DNA from: an uncultured Bacilli bacterium | GTDB taxonomy: Bacteria; Bacillota_I; Bacilli_A; RF39; UBA660 | DNA: 13,541 nt | Direction of reading: 5' to 3' | NCBI GenBank assembly: GCA_934162285.1 | Contig: CAKPHY010000030.1 | Coordinates: forward strand, 1-13,541 | Part shown: one piece after another, positions 1 to 6,443 of the stretch | How the letters are laid out: the number at the start of each line of letters is the position of its first letter | Position numbering within the stretch: the stretch's first letter is position 1 | The notes under the pieces: generated by a model | Seen by the model: the letters and a program-made list of their open reading frames with translations, nothing else | The model's database searches: none | What the model was told of the DNA's origin: nothing | Program-made: the position numbers and the translations under genes

Positions 1-22
1 TTGAGGAAACTCAGTTCTTTTT
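1..22 (+). terminator. Possible terminator tail of a gene left of the window
   Basis: TGAG and CTCA (positions 2-5 and 10-13) can pair around a GAAA loop, followed by TTCTTTTT. The shape fits the end of a Rho-independent terminator for a rightward gene lying outside the window. The visible stem is only 4 bp (5 with a T-G wobble) and may be cut by the window edge, so the call is weak. Confidence 0.25.
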
Positions 23-23
23 G

Positions 24-43
24 TTGTGATTATAATATCACAA
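24..43. promoter_or_regulatory. 20-bp dyad around a TATAAT, candidate operator
   Basis: Perfect 7-base arms TTGTGAT and ATCACAA flank the hexamer TATAAT. The arms resemble operators of winged-helix or CRP-like regulators. The half-site spacing (TTGTGA-N8-TCACAA) is two bases longer than the Rex or CRP pattern with N6, so no regulator is assigned. No convincing -35 lies at the right distance for the central TATAAT on either strand. It sits about 150 bases upstream of the first gene and may belong to it or to the gene left of the window. Confidence 0.35.
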
Positions 44-132
44 ATTTTGTAATTTGACAAAACTTAGATAATCATATCTTTGATATTTTTTGACAAAAAA
101 TTCACGATGTAATATCGAAACAATTAACAAAT

Positions 133-161
133 TTGACTAAATCATCTAAAAATGATAATAT
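133..161 (+). promoter_or_regulatory. Promoter of the zinc-site protein gene
   Basis: A -35 box TTGACT (133-138), a 17-base spacer and a -10 box TAATAT (156-161) preceded by TG (153-154) give an extended -10 sigma-A type promoter. Transcription would begin near 168, leaving a leader of about 28 bases that contains the Shine-Dalgarno. Two further TTTGACAAAA copies (53-62 and 89-98) lie upstream without good -10 partners. Confidence 0.6.
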
Positions 162-173
162 AACAACACATAA

Positions 174-180
174 AAAGGAG
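174..180 (+). promoter_or_regulatory. Shine-Dalgarno with unusually long spacing
   Basis: AAAGGAG is followed by 15 bases before the ATG at 196, longer than the usual 5-9. An in-frame TAA at 181-183 blocks any more upstream start. The only other candidate start is the ATT at 193, so ATG at 196 is the best choice. Confidence 0.5.
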
Positions 181-195
181 TAAAAATTTAAAATT

Positions 196-729
196 ATGAT
201 TAACAGAAAGAAAACTGAATCCCTTTCTAACAAGGTTAATTCTTTAGATGAAGAAAACCTGATCGCTTTTATAGAAAGTCTTCAAGATAAAATCAATGAA
301 ACTATTGATACAACAACTTTAGAAACCGAATCATTAAAAAAGGTTAAAAGAATTCTAAAAGATTTAACAAATACACTTAGAACTCAAATTGGAATGGAAA
401 AAACTCTTAAAGATTTAGACTTATTTCAATTATTAGATTTAAAACACAAATTAATATTTGCCAAATCTCTAGCCGATGAATTAAATACTGCATTAAAAGC
501 TCAAGATCATGAATATGCAGCACTTGTATGTGAAAAAAATGGGCATAAATTTACTAAACCTAAAGAAGTGATCAAAATAGTTAAAGATGAAAATCCTTAC
601 TTTACACCATATAATGGAACAATTCCTTATATAGAAACCCCAAAAAGTTTTCTAGAAAAAAGATGTACAAGATGTGGATTAACTGAAACTATAGAAATGG
701 TTTCTAAAAATAAAACACTTACATTCTAA
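196..729 (+). CDS. Hypothetical protein with probable C4/C3H zinc site
   Basis: 177 residues; I do not recognise the family. The first 105 or so residues are charged, Lys/Glu/Leu-rich and probably helical, possibly coiled coil, with no signal peptide or membrane segment, so it is probably cytoplasmic. The C-terminal part has Cys112-x4-His117, then Cys157-x2-Cys160-Gly in the context RCTRCG. This looks like a split zinc ribbon with about 40 residues between the two halves. Such knuckles occur in small nucleic-acid or protein-binding factors, but the role here is not predictable. The gene has its own extended -10 promoter and ends in a terminator hairpin, so it is probably monocistronic. The start is fixed by an upstream in-frame stop at 181-183. 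Reality of the gene: confident. Function: unknown. Confidence 0.8.
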   Translation: MINRKKTESLSNKVNSLDEENLIAFIESLQDKINETIDTTTLETESLKKVKRILKDLTNTLRTQIGMEKTLKDLDLFQLLDLKHKLIFAKSLADELNTALKAQDHEYAALVCEKNGHKFTKPKEVIKIVKDENPYFTPYNGTIPYIETPKSFLEKRCTRCGLTETIEMVSKNKTLTF

Positions 730-758
730 AAAGACTTCACTCAAATGTGAAGTCTTTT
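729..758. terminator. Bidirectional terminator between convergent genes
   Basis: A perfect 12-bp stem (729-740 with 747-758) around the 6-base loop TCAAAT has an A run on one side and a T run on the other, so it can stop transcription from both directions. It overlaps the last base of the left gene's stop codon and two bases of recG's stop codon (757-759). Both genes thus use the hairpin as their 3' end. Confidence 0.88.
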
Positions 759-2733
759 ATAATACCATTTCCTTTTCCTTTAAAATTTTTTCGTAATTAC
801 CTAAATTACCACTTTTTAAAAACTCTTCACTATCCTCTTTAGCTTGTCTCAAATAACCAAAATCATTTTTTATGTTTAGAATCTTAAAAGCCATATCCCC
901 ACTTTGACGAACACCAAAAATATCACCACTACCACGAAGACGAAAGTCTTCTTCACTAATTTTAAAACCATCACTAATAGATTCTAGTATTTTTAATCTT
1001 TCAACATCTCTTTCAGAAACTAAAATACAATATGATTGCAAATCATTTCTTCCTACTCGTCCACGAAGTTGATGTAAAGCTGATAATCCAAACTGATAAG
1101 CATCAAAAATAACCATCATTGTTGCATTTTTAACATCAACCCCAACTTCAATAACTGTAGTAGAAACAAGAATTTGAATAGTGTTATTTTTAAAATCTTC
1201 CATAATTGCTTCTTTTTCTTTATTATCCATTTTGCCATGCAACAATCCTAATTTACAAACCTTCCCCAAAGCTCTTTCTAAACTTTTATAAAGAGTTTCA
1301 ATATCTAATAAATTACTTTTATCGCTTTCTTCAATCAAAGGGGCAACAACATATATTTGATGTCCTTTCTTTATTTCTTCTAACATTGACGTTAAAACAT
1401 CACGAATTTCACTCATTTTTTTTATCTTTGTTATAATTTTTTTACGCCCATTAGGAATACTTTTAATCGAAGAAACATCCATATCACCATATAAAGTTAA
1501 AGCATAAGTTCTAGGAATTGGCGTTGCACTCATATATAAAACATCAGGCATTATACCCTTATTTTTAAGATTACTACGTTGATTAACACCAAAACGATGC
1601 TGTTCATCAGTAATTACTAATCCAAGAGACTTATAAATAACACTTTCAGTTATCAAAGCATGAGTACCAATAATAATATCAATAGAACCATCTTTTAAAC
1701 CTTCATAAATTGCTTTTTTCTCTTTAGCTTTAGTATTACCTGTTAATAAAGAAACTTTAATTCCATAACCTTCAAACATCTTCAAAATATTAGAATAATG
1801 TTGATTAGCAAGAATTTCTGTTGGTGCCATCAAAGCTCCTTGATAGCCACTTAAATAATTAATAAATAAAGCAATAATTGCAACAATAGTTTTACCACTA
1901 CCAACATCACCTTGCAGTAAGCGATTCATATGTTTAGATGAATTCAAATCATTAAAAATGACTTCTACTGCTTTTTCTTGATCTATTGTTAATGTAAAAG
2001 GCAAAGTTTGAGTAAATTCTAAAACTTTTTTATAAGGAACATTCCTACTTAAACCAATATTATTTTGTGAATTAAGTTTTAAATAATTCATTTTAAACAT
2101 AAACTTAAAAGCTTCTTCATATTTTAATCTTCTTTTAGCACTTTCCAATTCTTTCAAATTTCTTGGAAAATGAATATACTCAATACTTTCTCTTTTACTA
2201 ATAAAATTATATTTATTAGCATAAACACTAGGAACAAAATCAAGAATTTTATAATCTTGAAATAATAAATTATTAACAAAATTACCAATTTGATTAATAG
2301 AAATACCATTTATAACATGATAAATAGGTTCAATTCTAGATCTTTCTGGTAATAAACCAAACTTAAGTTCAGAAGCAACAATCAAATTATGTCTACTATC
2401 AAATTTACCAATTAAAAATATCTTTGTTCCAATTAATAATTTAGGTTTCAAAAAACGGCGATTGTAGATTTTAACATTAAAAATATTAGAACCATTATTA
2501 ATTTTAAAATTCATACAATCTTTATGATTAAAAAATAAAAGAGTTGGAACACTTTCAACCATGCCATCCATAATAATTTTGTCACCATCTTGGATAACAT
2601 TCATATCCGATCTTTTAATTATTTCATATCTAAAAGGAAAATAATTAAGTAAATCATCAGGACTATAAATACCAAGTTTATTAAGGATTTTAGCAGATTT
2701 TGGTCCAATTCCTTTTACTTCTTCAAGTACCAT
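757..2733 (-). CDS. recG: ATP-dependent DNA helicase RecG
   Basis: RecG is a superfamily 2 double-stranded DNA translocase that remodels stalled replication forks and branch-migrates Holliday junctions. The N-terminus has a helix-hairpin-helix-like segment (VKGIGPKSAKIL, residues 6-17) and then the OB/wedge region. The helicase motifs follow in order: Walker A GDVGSGKT (275-282), DEQH (376-379), SAT (402-404), motif V STTVIEVGVDV (524-534) and motif VI QLRGRVGR (555-562). The RLRGSGDIFG element at 598-607 matches the RecG C-terminal domain. At 658 residues it is slightly shorter than typical (about 680) but complete. ATG at 2733 is preceded by GGTGAT. It is the second gene of a pair, 50 bases after a small unknown gene, and ends in the shared terminator. 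Nothing is missing from its catalytic motifs. Confidence 0.97.
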   Translation of the reverse strand: MVLEEVKGIGPKSAKILNKLGIYSPDDLLNYFPFRYEIIKRSDMNVIQDGDKIIMDGMVESVPTLLFFNHKDCMNFKINNGSNIFNVKIYNRRFLKPKLLIGTKIFLIGKFDSRHNLIVASELKFGLLPERSRIEPIYHVINGISINQIGNFVNNLLFQDYKILDFVPSVYANKYNFISKRESIEYIHFPRNLKELESAKRRLKYEEAFKFMFKMNYLKLNSQNNIGLSRNVPYKKVLEFTQTLPFTLTIDQEKAVEVIFNDLNSSKHMNRLLQGDVGSGKTIVAIIALFINYLSGYQGALMAPTEILANQHYSNILKMFEGYGIKVSLLTGNTKAKEKKAIYEGLKDGSIDIIIGTHALITESVIYKSLGLVITDEQHRFGVNQRSNLKNKGIMPDVLYMSATPIPRTYALTLYGDMDVSSIKSIPNGRKKIITKIKKMSEIRDVLTSMLEEIKKGHQIYVVAPLIEESDKSNLLDIETLYKSLERALGKVCKLGLLHGKMDNKEKEAIMEDFKNNTIQILVSTTVIEVGVDVKNATMMVIFDAYQFGLSALHQLRGRVGRNDLQSYCILVSERDVERLKILESISDGFKISEEDFRLRGSGDIFGVRQSGDMAFKILNIKNDFGYLRQAKEDSEEFLKSGNLGNYEKILKEKEMVL

Positions 2734-2783
2734 TTTATATCACCAATTTAATTTTAACAAACATTTGTTCTTAAAACAAGTAC

Positions 2784-3089
2784 CTATTTTTTCAATTCTA
2801 TGTTTCTAATATCACGAATATCAATAAAACTATTATCAATTGTTAATAAACGATCATTATTAATTCCAACAATTTGCTTATTAAAAGTTCCTTTATCCGT
2901 TTTAATAATGACATCAGCCTTATAAACATAAGTTGGACTATCCATAATTTCTTTTATCTTTTTTCTAACACTCGTACTATCTAAAGAAGCAATGGAACGT
3001 TCACCAATATCATTAAAACTCGTAAAAACAGTTTCATTATTTTTTAAATCTTTATTAATTTTATTAACAAAAACATTTGGTTTTTTCAT
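2784..3089 (-). CDS. Small conserved-looking hypothetical protein upstream of recG
   Basis: 101 residues from the preferred start. I do not recognise the family. It has no signal peptide or membrane segment. Roughly the first half is Lys/Asn-rich, and the second half (about residues 55-101) is a run of short alternating hydrophobic strands (ADVIIKTDKGTF, QIVGINNDRLLTI, FIDIRDIRNIEL). This resembles a small beta-barrel of the YolD or Sm-like kind, though that is a shape guess, not an assignment. The frame extends 12 bases further to a GTG, but that GTG lies in the Shine-Dalgarno GGGTGAT, so ATG at 3089 is the likely start. It precedes recG by 50 bases on the same strand with no terminator between, so the two are probably cotranscribed. 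Confidence 0.75.
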   Translation of the reverse strand: MKKPNVFVNKINKDLKNNETVFTSFNDIGERSIASLDSTSVRKKIKEIMDSPTYVYKADVIIKTDKGTFNKQIVGINNDRLLTIDNSFIDIRDIRNIELKK

Positions 3090-3092
3090 TTT

Positions 3093-3099
3093 ATCACCC
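3093..3099 (-). promoter_or_regulatory. Shine-Dalgarno that fixes the small gene's start
   Basis: GGGTGAT on the minus strand lies 3 bases before ATG 3089-3087. A GTG at 3101-3099 is in frame but overlaps this site, so the longer 105-residue reading is unlikely. Confidence 0.7.
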
Positions 3100-3110
3100 A
3101 CTATATCTTA

Positions 3111-3139
3111 TTCAAAAATAGGAAAATTAACACTATAAA
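3111..3139 (+). promoter_or_regulatory. Possible murE promoter
   Basis: TTCAAA (3111-3116), 17 bases, then TATAAA (3134-3139) is the best-spaced pair upstream of murE and would leave a leader of roughly 27 bases. The perfect TATAAT at 3150-3155 is too close to the Shine-Dalgarno at 3161 to drive a normal leader. In such AT-rich DNA this is weak evidence. Confidence 0.3.
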
Positions 3140-3160
3140 TAAAATTTCATATAATTTAGT

Positions 3161-3168
3161 AAGGTGAT
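3161..3168 (+). promoter_or_regulatory. Shine-Dalgarno selecting a TTG start for murE
   Basis: AAGGTGAT is followed by TAAA and then TTG at 3173. A GTG at 3164 is in frame but lies inside the Shine-Dalgarno itself, so it cannot be served by it. The same GGTGAT motif precedes several other starts in the window (2733, 3089, 5252, 12759). Confidence 0.75.
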
Positions 3169-3172
3169 TAAA

Positions 3173-4513
3173 TTGAAAATTAAAAGTGATTCAAGAAACA
3201 TAAATAAAGGCGATATTTTTGTTGATTTTGAAGACAATGAAGAATATGTTTTAGATGCGATTAATAGAGGTGCTAAAAAAGTAATTGTCAAAGATAAATT
3301 TTATGATGTTGAAACCAAAATTGTAAATGATCCTAAACAATACATTGCTGATTACTTATACCAAAAATATCAAAAAAATTTTAAAAAAACAACTATGATC
3401 GGAATAACAGGAACTAATGGTAAAACAACAACTGCCTATCTAACTTATCAATTATTAAACAAATTAGGTATCAAATGTGCTTATATCGGGACGATAGGAT
3501 TTTATATTAATAATAAACACACTAATATAAATAATACAACTCCTGATATTTTAGACTTATATGAATTATTTATTAAATGCTTTAAAGCTAAAGTTAAAGT
3601 AATTGTTATGGAAGTAAGTTCTCATGCTTTAAAACTAAATCGTGTTTTAAACATTAAATATGATTATGCAATATTTACTAATTTAACACATGATCATATG
3701 GATTTTCATAAAAATATTGAAAACTATAAAGACGCGAAAAAAAGACTATTTAATAACTTAAAAAATAAAAAAATAGCGATTCTTAATATTGATGATCCTT
3801 ATTATAAAGATTTTATTTTTAATAAAAATAAAAATATAACTTATGGAAAAAATGGTAATATAAATATATTAAAATATGAATTATTTATAAATAAAAGTAT
3901 ATTAACTTTTTCTTATAAAAATAAAACTTACCAAGTAACTCTTAATATTCCAGGGCTATATAATATTTATAATTATTTAGCTGTTTTTAGCACTTTAGTA
4001 AATATGAAAATTAATCCAGAAAGAATTATTAAAAATACTAAATTTTTAAAACCACCTAAAGGAAGAATGGAAAGTATCAGCGATAAGTATCATGTTTTTG
4101 TCGACTATGCTCATACTCCTGATGCGGTTTTAAATGTTTTAAATAATGTTAAAAAGTATAATATGAAAATCATAACAATCATTGGTTGTGGCGGTGATCG
4201 TGACAAACTTAAACGTCCAATCATGGGAGAAATTGCGACTGAAAACTCTGATCACGTAATTTTTACTAATGATAATCCGCGAAATGAAGACGAAAAAAAG
4301 ATCATGAAAGATATTGTTTATAATATTCATAATAGCAATTATGAAGTAATATATGACCGTGAAGAAGCTATCAAAAAAGGAATTAGTATGTTAACACCAT
4401 CAGATATTTTACTAATTCTTGGTAAAGGACATGAAACTTATCAATTGATAAATGGTGTTAAACATGATTTTGATGATCACATTATAGCTTGTAAGTACTT
4501 AAATATGAAATAA
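3173..4513 (+). CDS. murE: UDP-MurNAc-tripeptide synthetase MurE, mDAP type
   Basis: MurE adds the third amino acid to UDP-MurNAc-L-Ala-D-Glu in cytoplasmic peptidoglycan precursor synthesis. From the TTG start it has 446 residues. Visible motifs are the N-terminal SDSRNINKGDIFV, the ATP loop GTNGKTTT (80-87), the YKDAKKRLF segment with the probable carbamylated Lys189, DYAHTPD (311-317), DNPR (367-370) and GKGHETYQ (417-424). DNPR is the signature of meso-diaminopimelate-adding enzymes (EC 6.3.2.13) rather than lysine-adding ones, so the organism probably has DAP-type peptidoglycan. The N-terminal domain is short; the family is usually about 490 residues. The last 32 bases overlap, tail to tail, the DUF368 gene on the other strand, and no terminator is visible between them. 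Confidence 0.94.
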   Translation: MKIKSDSRNINKGDIFVDFEDNEEYVLDAINRGAKKVIVKDKFYDVETKIVNDPKQYIADYLYQKYQKNFKKTTMIGITGTNGKTTTAYLTYQLLNKLGIKCAYIGTIGFYINNKHTNINNTTPDILDLYELFIKCFKAKVKVIVMEVSSHALKLNRVLNIKYDYAIFTNLTHDHMDFHKNIENYKDAKKRLFNNLKNKKIAILNIDDPYYKDFIFNKNKNITYGKNGNINILKYELFINKSILTFSYKNKTYQVTLNIPGLYNIYNYLAVFSTLVNMKINPERIIKNTKFLKPPKGRMESISDKYHVFVDYAHTPDAVLNVLNNVKKYNMKIITIIGCGGDRDKLKRPIMGEIATENSDHVIFTNDNPRNEDEKKIMKDIVYNIHNSNYEVIYDREEAIKKGISMLTPSDILLILGKGHETYQLINGVKHDFDDHIIACKYLNMK

Positions 4514-5252
4514 AAATACCAAATATTAATAAGGATAAACCCATAACAAATTCATTAAAAGAAGTAAAAGTAAAAGAAGTAAAAATTGAATAAATAGATG
4601 CAATTACTAAACCATTTATTACTAAGTAAAAAGCATTACTATAGTTTTTTAAAATAAATTCAATTAATTTAACAAATAAAATTAAACCAATAATAACTCC
4701 TATTACATAAAAAAATAAATAATTGATATTAAGTGAACTAATCATTTGCAAATTATAATTATAATAACCTAAATTAATTAAAACAGCTGTTCCACTTATA
4801 CCTGGTATAATCGTAGTTGCACTTTCTAAAATACCAAGCAAAATAATAGTAAAATTATTAGCACTATTTTTAACTTCAAATTTAAAAAAAGCATTGAAAG
4901 CTATTATTAATAAAATCGGAATTATTGTTAAAAATATATTCTTTTTACTATATTTAGCTTTTCTAAATAATGATGGAACATTACCAATTATTAAACCTGT
5001 AATCATCATTAAAGTAATATTAGGATAGTTATTTATAAAATAATAAAGAATTTTAGCTCCGACAAAAATTGCTAGAGAAACACCAAGCATAATTTTAAAT
5101 AAAAAAATGGTGTTTTTTTTAATATCTTTAAAATAATTAGAAATAGCATCAATTATTTTTTCATAAAGACCAAATGAAATCGCGATAATTGATCCACTTA
5201 CACCAGGAATAATTTTACCTAATCCAATTAAAAAAGCTTTAAAAATAAGCAT
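4482..5252 (-). CDS. DUF368/PopT-like membrane protein, candidate undecaprenyl-phosphate translocase
   Basis: 256 residues, mostly hydrophobic, with about seven or eight membrane segments. It carries the DUF368 signature twice: IIPGVSGS near residues 15-21 and IIPGISGT at 149-155. This fits the internal duplication of the family. DUF368 proteins (PopT) have been reported to return undecaprenyl phosphate across the cytoplasmic membrane for reuse in wall polymer synthesis. Assigning that role here rests on family membership. ATG at 5252 follows AGGTGAT. It lies downstream of prs but behind that gene's terminator, so it depends on read-through or on a promoter I could not identify. Its 3' end overlaps murE, a functionally related gene, by 32 bases on the opposite strand. 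It is somewhat shorter than typical members. Confidence 0.85.
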   Translation of the reverse strand: MLIFKAFLIGLGKIIPGVSGSIIAISFGLYEKIIDAISNYFKDIKKNTIFLFKIMLGVSLAIFVGAKILYYFINNYPNITLMMITGLIIGNVPSLFRKAKYSKKNIFLTIIPILLIIAFNAFFKFEVKNSANNFTIILLGILESATTIIPGISGTAVLINLGYYNYNLQMISSLNINYLFFYVIGVIIGLILFVKLIEFILKNYSNAFYLVINGLVIASIYSIFTSFTFTSFNEFVMGLSLLIFGIFISYLSTYKL

Positions 5253-5275
5253 TATATCACCTATTTAAGTGTATG

Positions 5276-5304
5276 AAAAAAGAACAAATTTATTTATTTG
5301 TTCT
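5276..5304 (-). terminator. Terminator of prs
   Basis: On the minus strand AGAACAAAT and ATTTGTTCT form a 9-bp stem around a 6-base loop, followed by a T run. The upstream arm encodes the last residues of Prs (RTN) and the stop codon lies in the loop, so coding sequence and terminator are merged. Confidence 0.8.
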
Positions 5305-6396
5305 CTTACCTTTTCTTTGATTAACTTCATGAACTAAAACTAATTTCTTATCACGACCATCAAGTAGATCACTTATTGATTCACCACGATTCATTGCTTC
5401 AATTACTTCAGCAATATAAGGAGAAATATCAACAACTTTTAAATAAGGACGTTTCTTATATTCTTTTGGAATATAAGTAGCATTAGTTGTGTAAATAGCT
5501 TTAAATAAGTTTTCTTCATAAGCTTTATCAAACATTTCAATACCATTTGTAAATAAGCAAAATGATGCAACAAAATATATGTTAGTTGCTCCTTTAGCTT
5601 TAAGACGTCTAGCTGTATCTAAAATAGAACTACCAGAAGCAATCATATCATCAACAATAAACATATTTTTACCCTTAACAGATCCACCATTATATTCATG
5701 AGAAACGATAGCATTAGTTCCATTTTGAACTTTACTATAATCACGTCTTTTATTAAAAGTTCCCATTGGACAACCCAAAATATTAGCATAATATGTAGTT
5801 CTAGAAATAGCACCATAATCAGGACTAATGGCCATTACCTTACGATAATCAATATCTTCATTTTTTAAAAATTCTTCTAAAATATAATGCGAAGGATATA
5901 AGTTTTCAAAAGGGGTAAAAGGAATAGCATTTTGAACATTAGGGTCATGACAATCAATTGTCATAATACAATCAACATTCATTTTAACTAATTCTTGTAA
6001 AGCAATTGCACAATCAAGTGATTCTCTTCCTTTACGTCGATGTTGACGTGAACTATAAAGTAAAGGTTCAATTACTGTCAACTTAGAAGCATGCCCACGA
6101 ACAGCACTCACAGTCGAAACAATATTGTGAAAATGATCTTGAGGTGACATATGATTTTCAATGCCAAACATATTATAAGTACAACCCCAATTATTTACAT
6201 CACTCATATAGTAAAGGTCAGCATCACGCACACTTTCATGCAAAACAACTTTACTCTCACCATTACCAAAAACTGGTTCTTCCATTTCAACAATGCGATT
6301 AATTGTATCTTGACGCATTTTTTGTAAATTAAAATTTACCAATCGTCCTAACTCAATACAACTTTTTGAAACTAATAATTTTAATTTTTTTTCCAT
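5290..6396 (-). CDS. prs: Divergent ribose-phosphate pyrophosphokinase (PRPP synthetase)
   Basis: Makes PRPP from ribose 5-phosphate and ATP (EC 2.7.6.1) for purine, pyrimidine, His, Trp and NAD synthesis. Family features in order: FGNGESKVVLHESVRDADLY (43-62), which matches the FxxGE..v...esVRg.DvfI segment; SSRQHRRKGRES (115-126) for the ATP-binding YaRqDrk region; DCHDPNVQNAI (148-158); KRR (216-218) for the catalytic loop; and the PRPP-binding loop FIVDDMIASGSSI (246-258), canonically VvDDmIdTGgT. At 368 residues it is about 50 longer than classical Prs. The PRPP loop has ASGSS in place of DTGGT, and extra residues lie at 66-90 and at the C-terminus, so it is a divergent subgroup. ATG at 6396 follows GGGAG at 7 bases. 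It ends in its own terminator. Confidence 0.88.
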   Translation of the reverse strand: MEKKLKLLVSKSCIELGRLVNFNLQKMRQDTINRIVEMEEPVFGNGESKVVLHESVRDADLYYMSDVNNWGCTYNMFGIENHMSPQDHFHNIVSTVSAVRGHASKLTVIEPLLYSSRQHRRKGRESLDCAIALQELVKMNVDCIMTIDCHDPNVQNAIPFTPFENLYPSHYILEEFLKNEDIDYRKVMAISPDYGAISRTTYYANILGCPMGTFNKRRDYSKVQNGTNAIVSHEYNGGSVKGKNMFIVDDMIASGSSILDTARRLKAKGATNIYFVASFCLFTNGIEMFDKAYEENLFKAIYTTNATYIPKEYKKRPYLKVVDISPYIAEVIEAMNRGESISDLLDGRDKKLVLVHEVNQRKGKRTNK

Positions 6397-6414
6397 ACAA
6401 CAACTCCCAGCAAT

Positions 6415-6443
6415 ATTTTATTATAGATTACATTTTTTTACAA
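6415..6443 (-). promoter_or_regulatory. Candidate prs promoter
   Basis: On the minus strand TTGTAA (6443-6438), 17 bases, then TAAAAT (6420-6415). The -35 box overlaps the stop codon of the preceding repeat-protein gene. No terminator separates the two genes, so read-through from the repeat-protein gene is equally possible. Confidence 0.45.

Noticed and set aside
24..43. Rex or CRP operator
   Set aside because: The half-sites look right (TTGTGA/TCACAA), but the spacing is N8 rather than the N6 of Rex and CRP sites, so only an unassigned dyad is reported.
1206..1436. Plus-strand open frame of 76 codons
   Set aside because: It lies entirely antisense within recG, is Phe/Leu-rich as expected from the reverse of AT-rich coding DNA, and has no Shine-Dalgarno.
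2734..2783. Hairpin CTTGTT...AACAA between the small gene and recG
   Set aside because: The stem is only about 5 bp, AT-rich, and lacks a T run on the minus strand, so it is unlikely to end transcription before recG.
3150..3155. Perfect TATAAT as the murE -10 box
   Set aside because: Transcription would start at about 3162, inside the Shine-Dalgarno, and there is no good -35 at the right distance.
4139..4330. Minus-strand open frame of 63 codons
   Set aside because: It is antisense to well-conserved MurE coding sequence (DNPR region), has no ribosome site, and its product resembles no protein I know.
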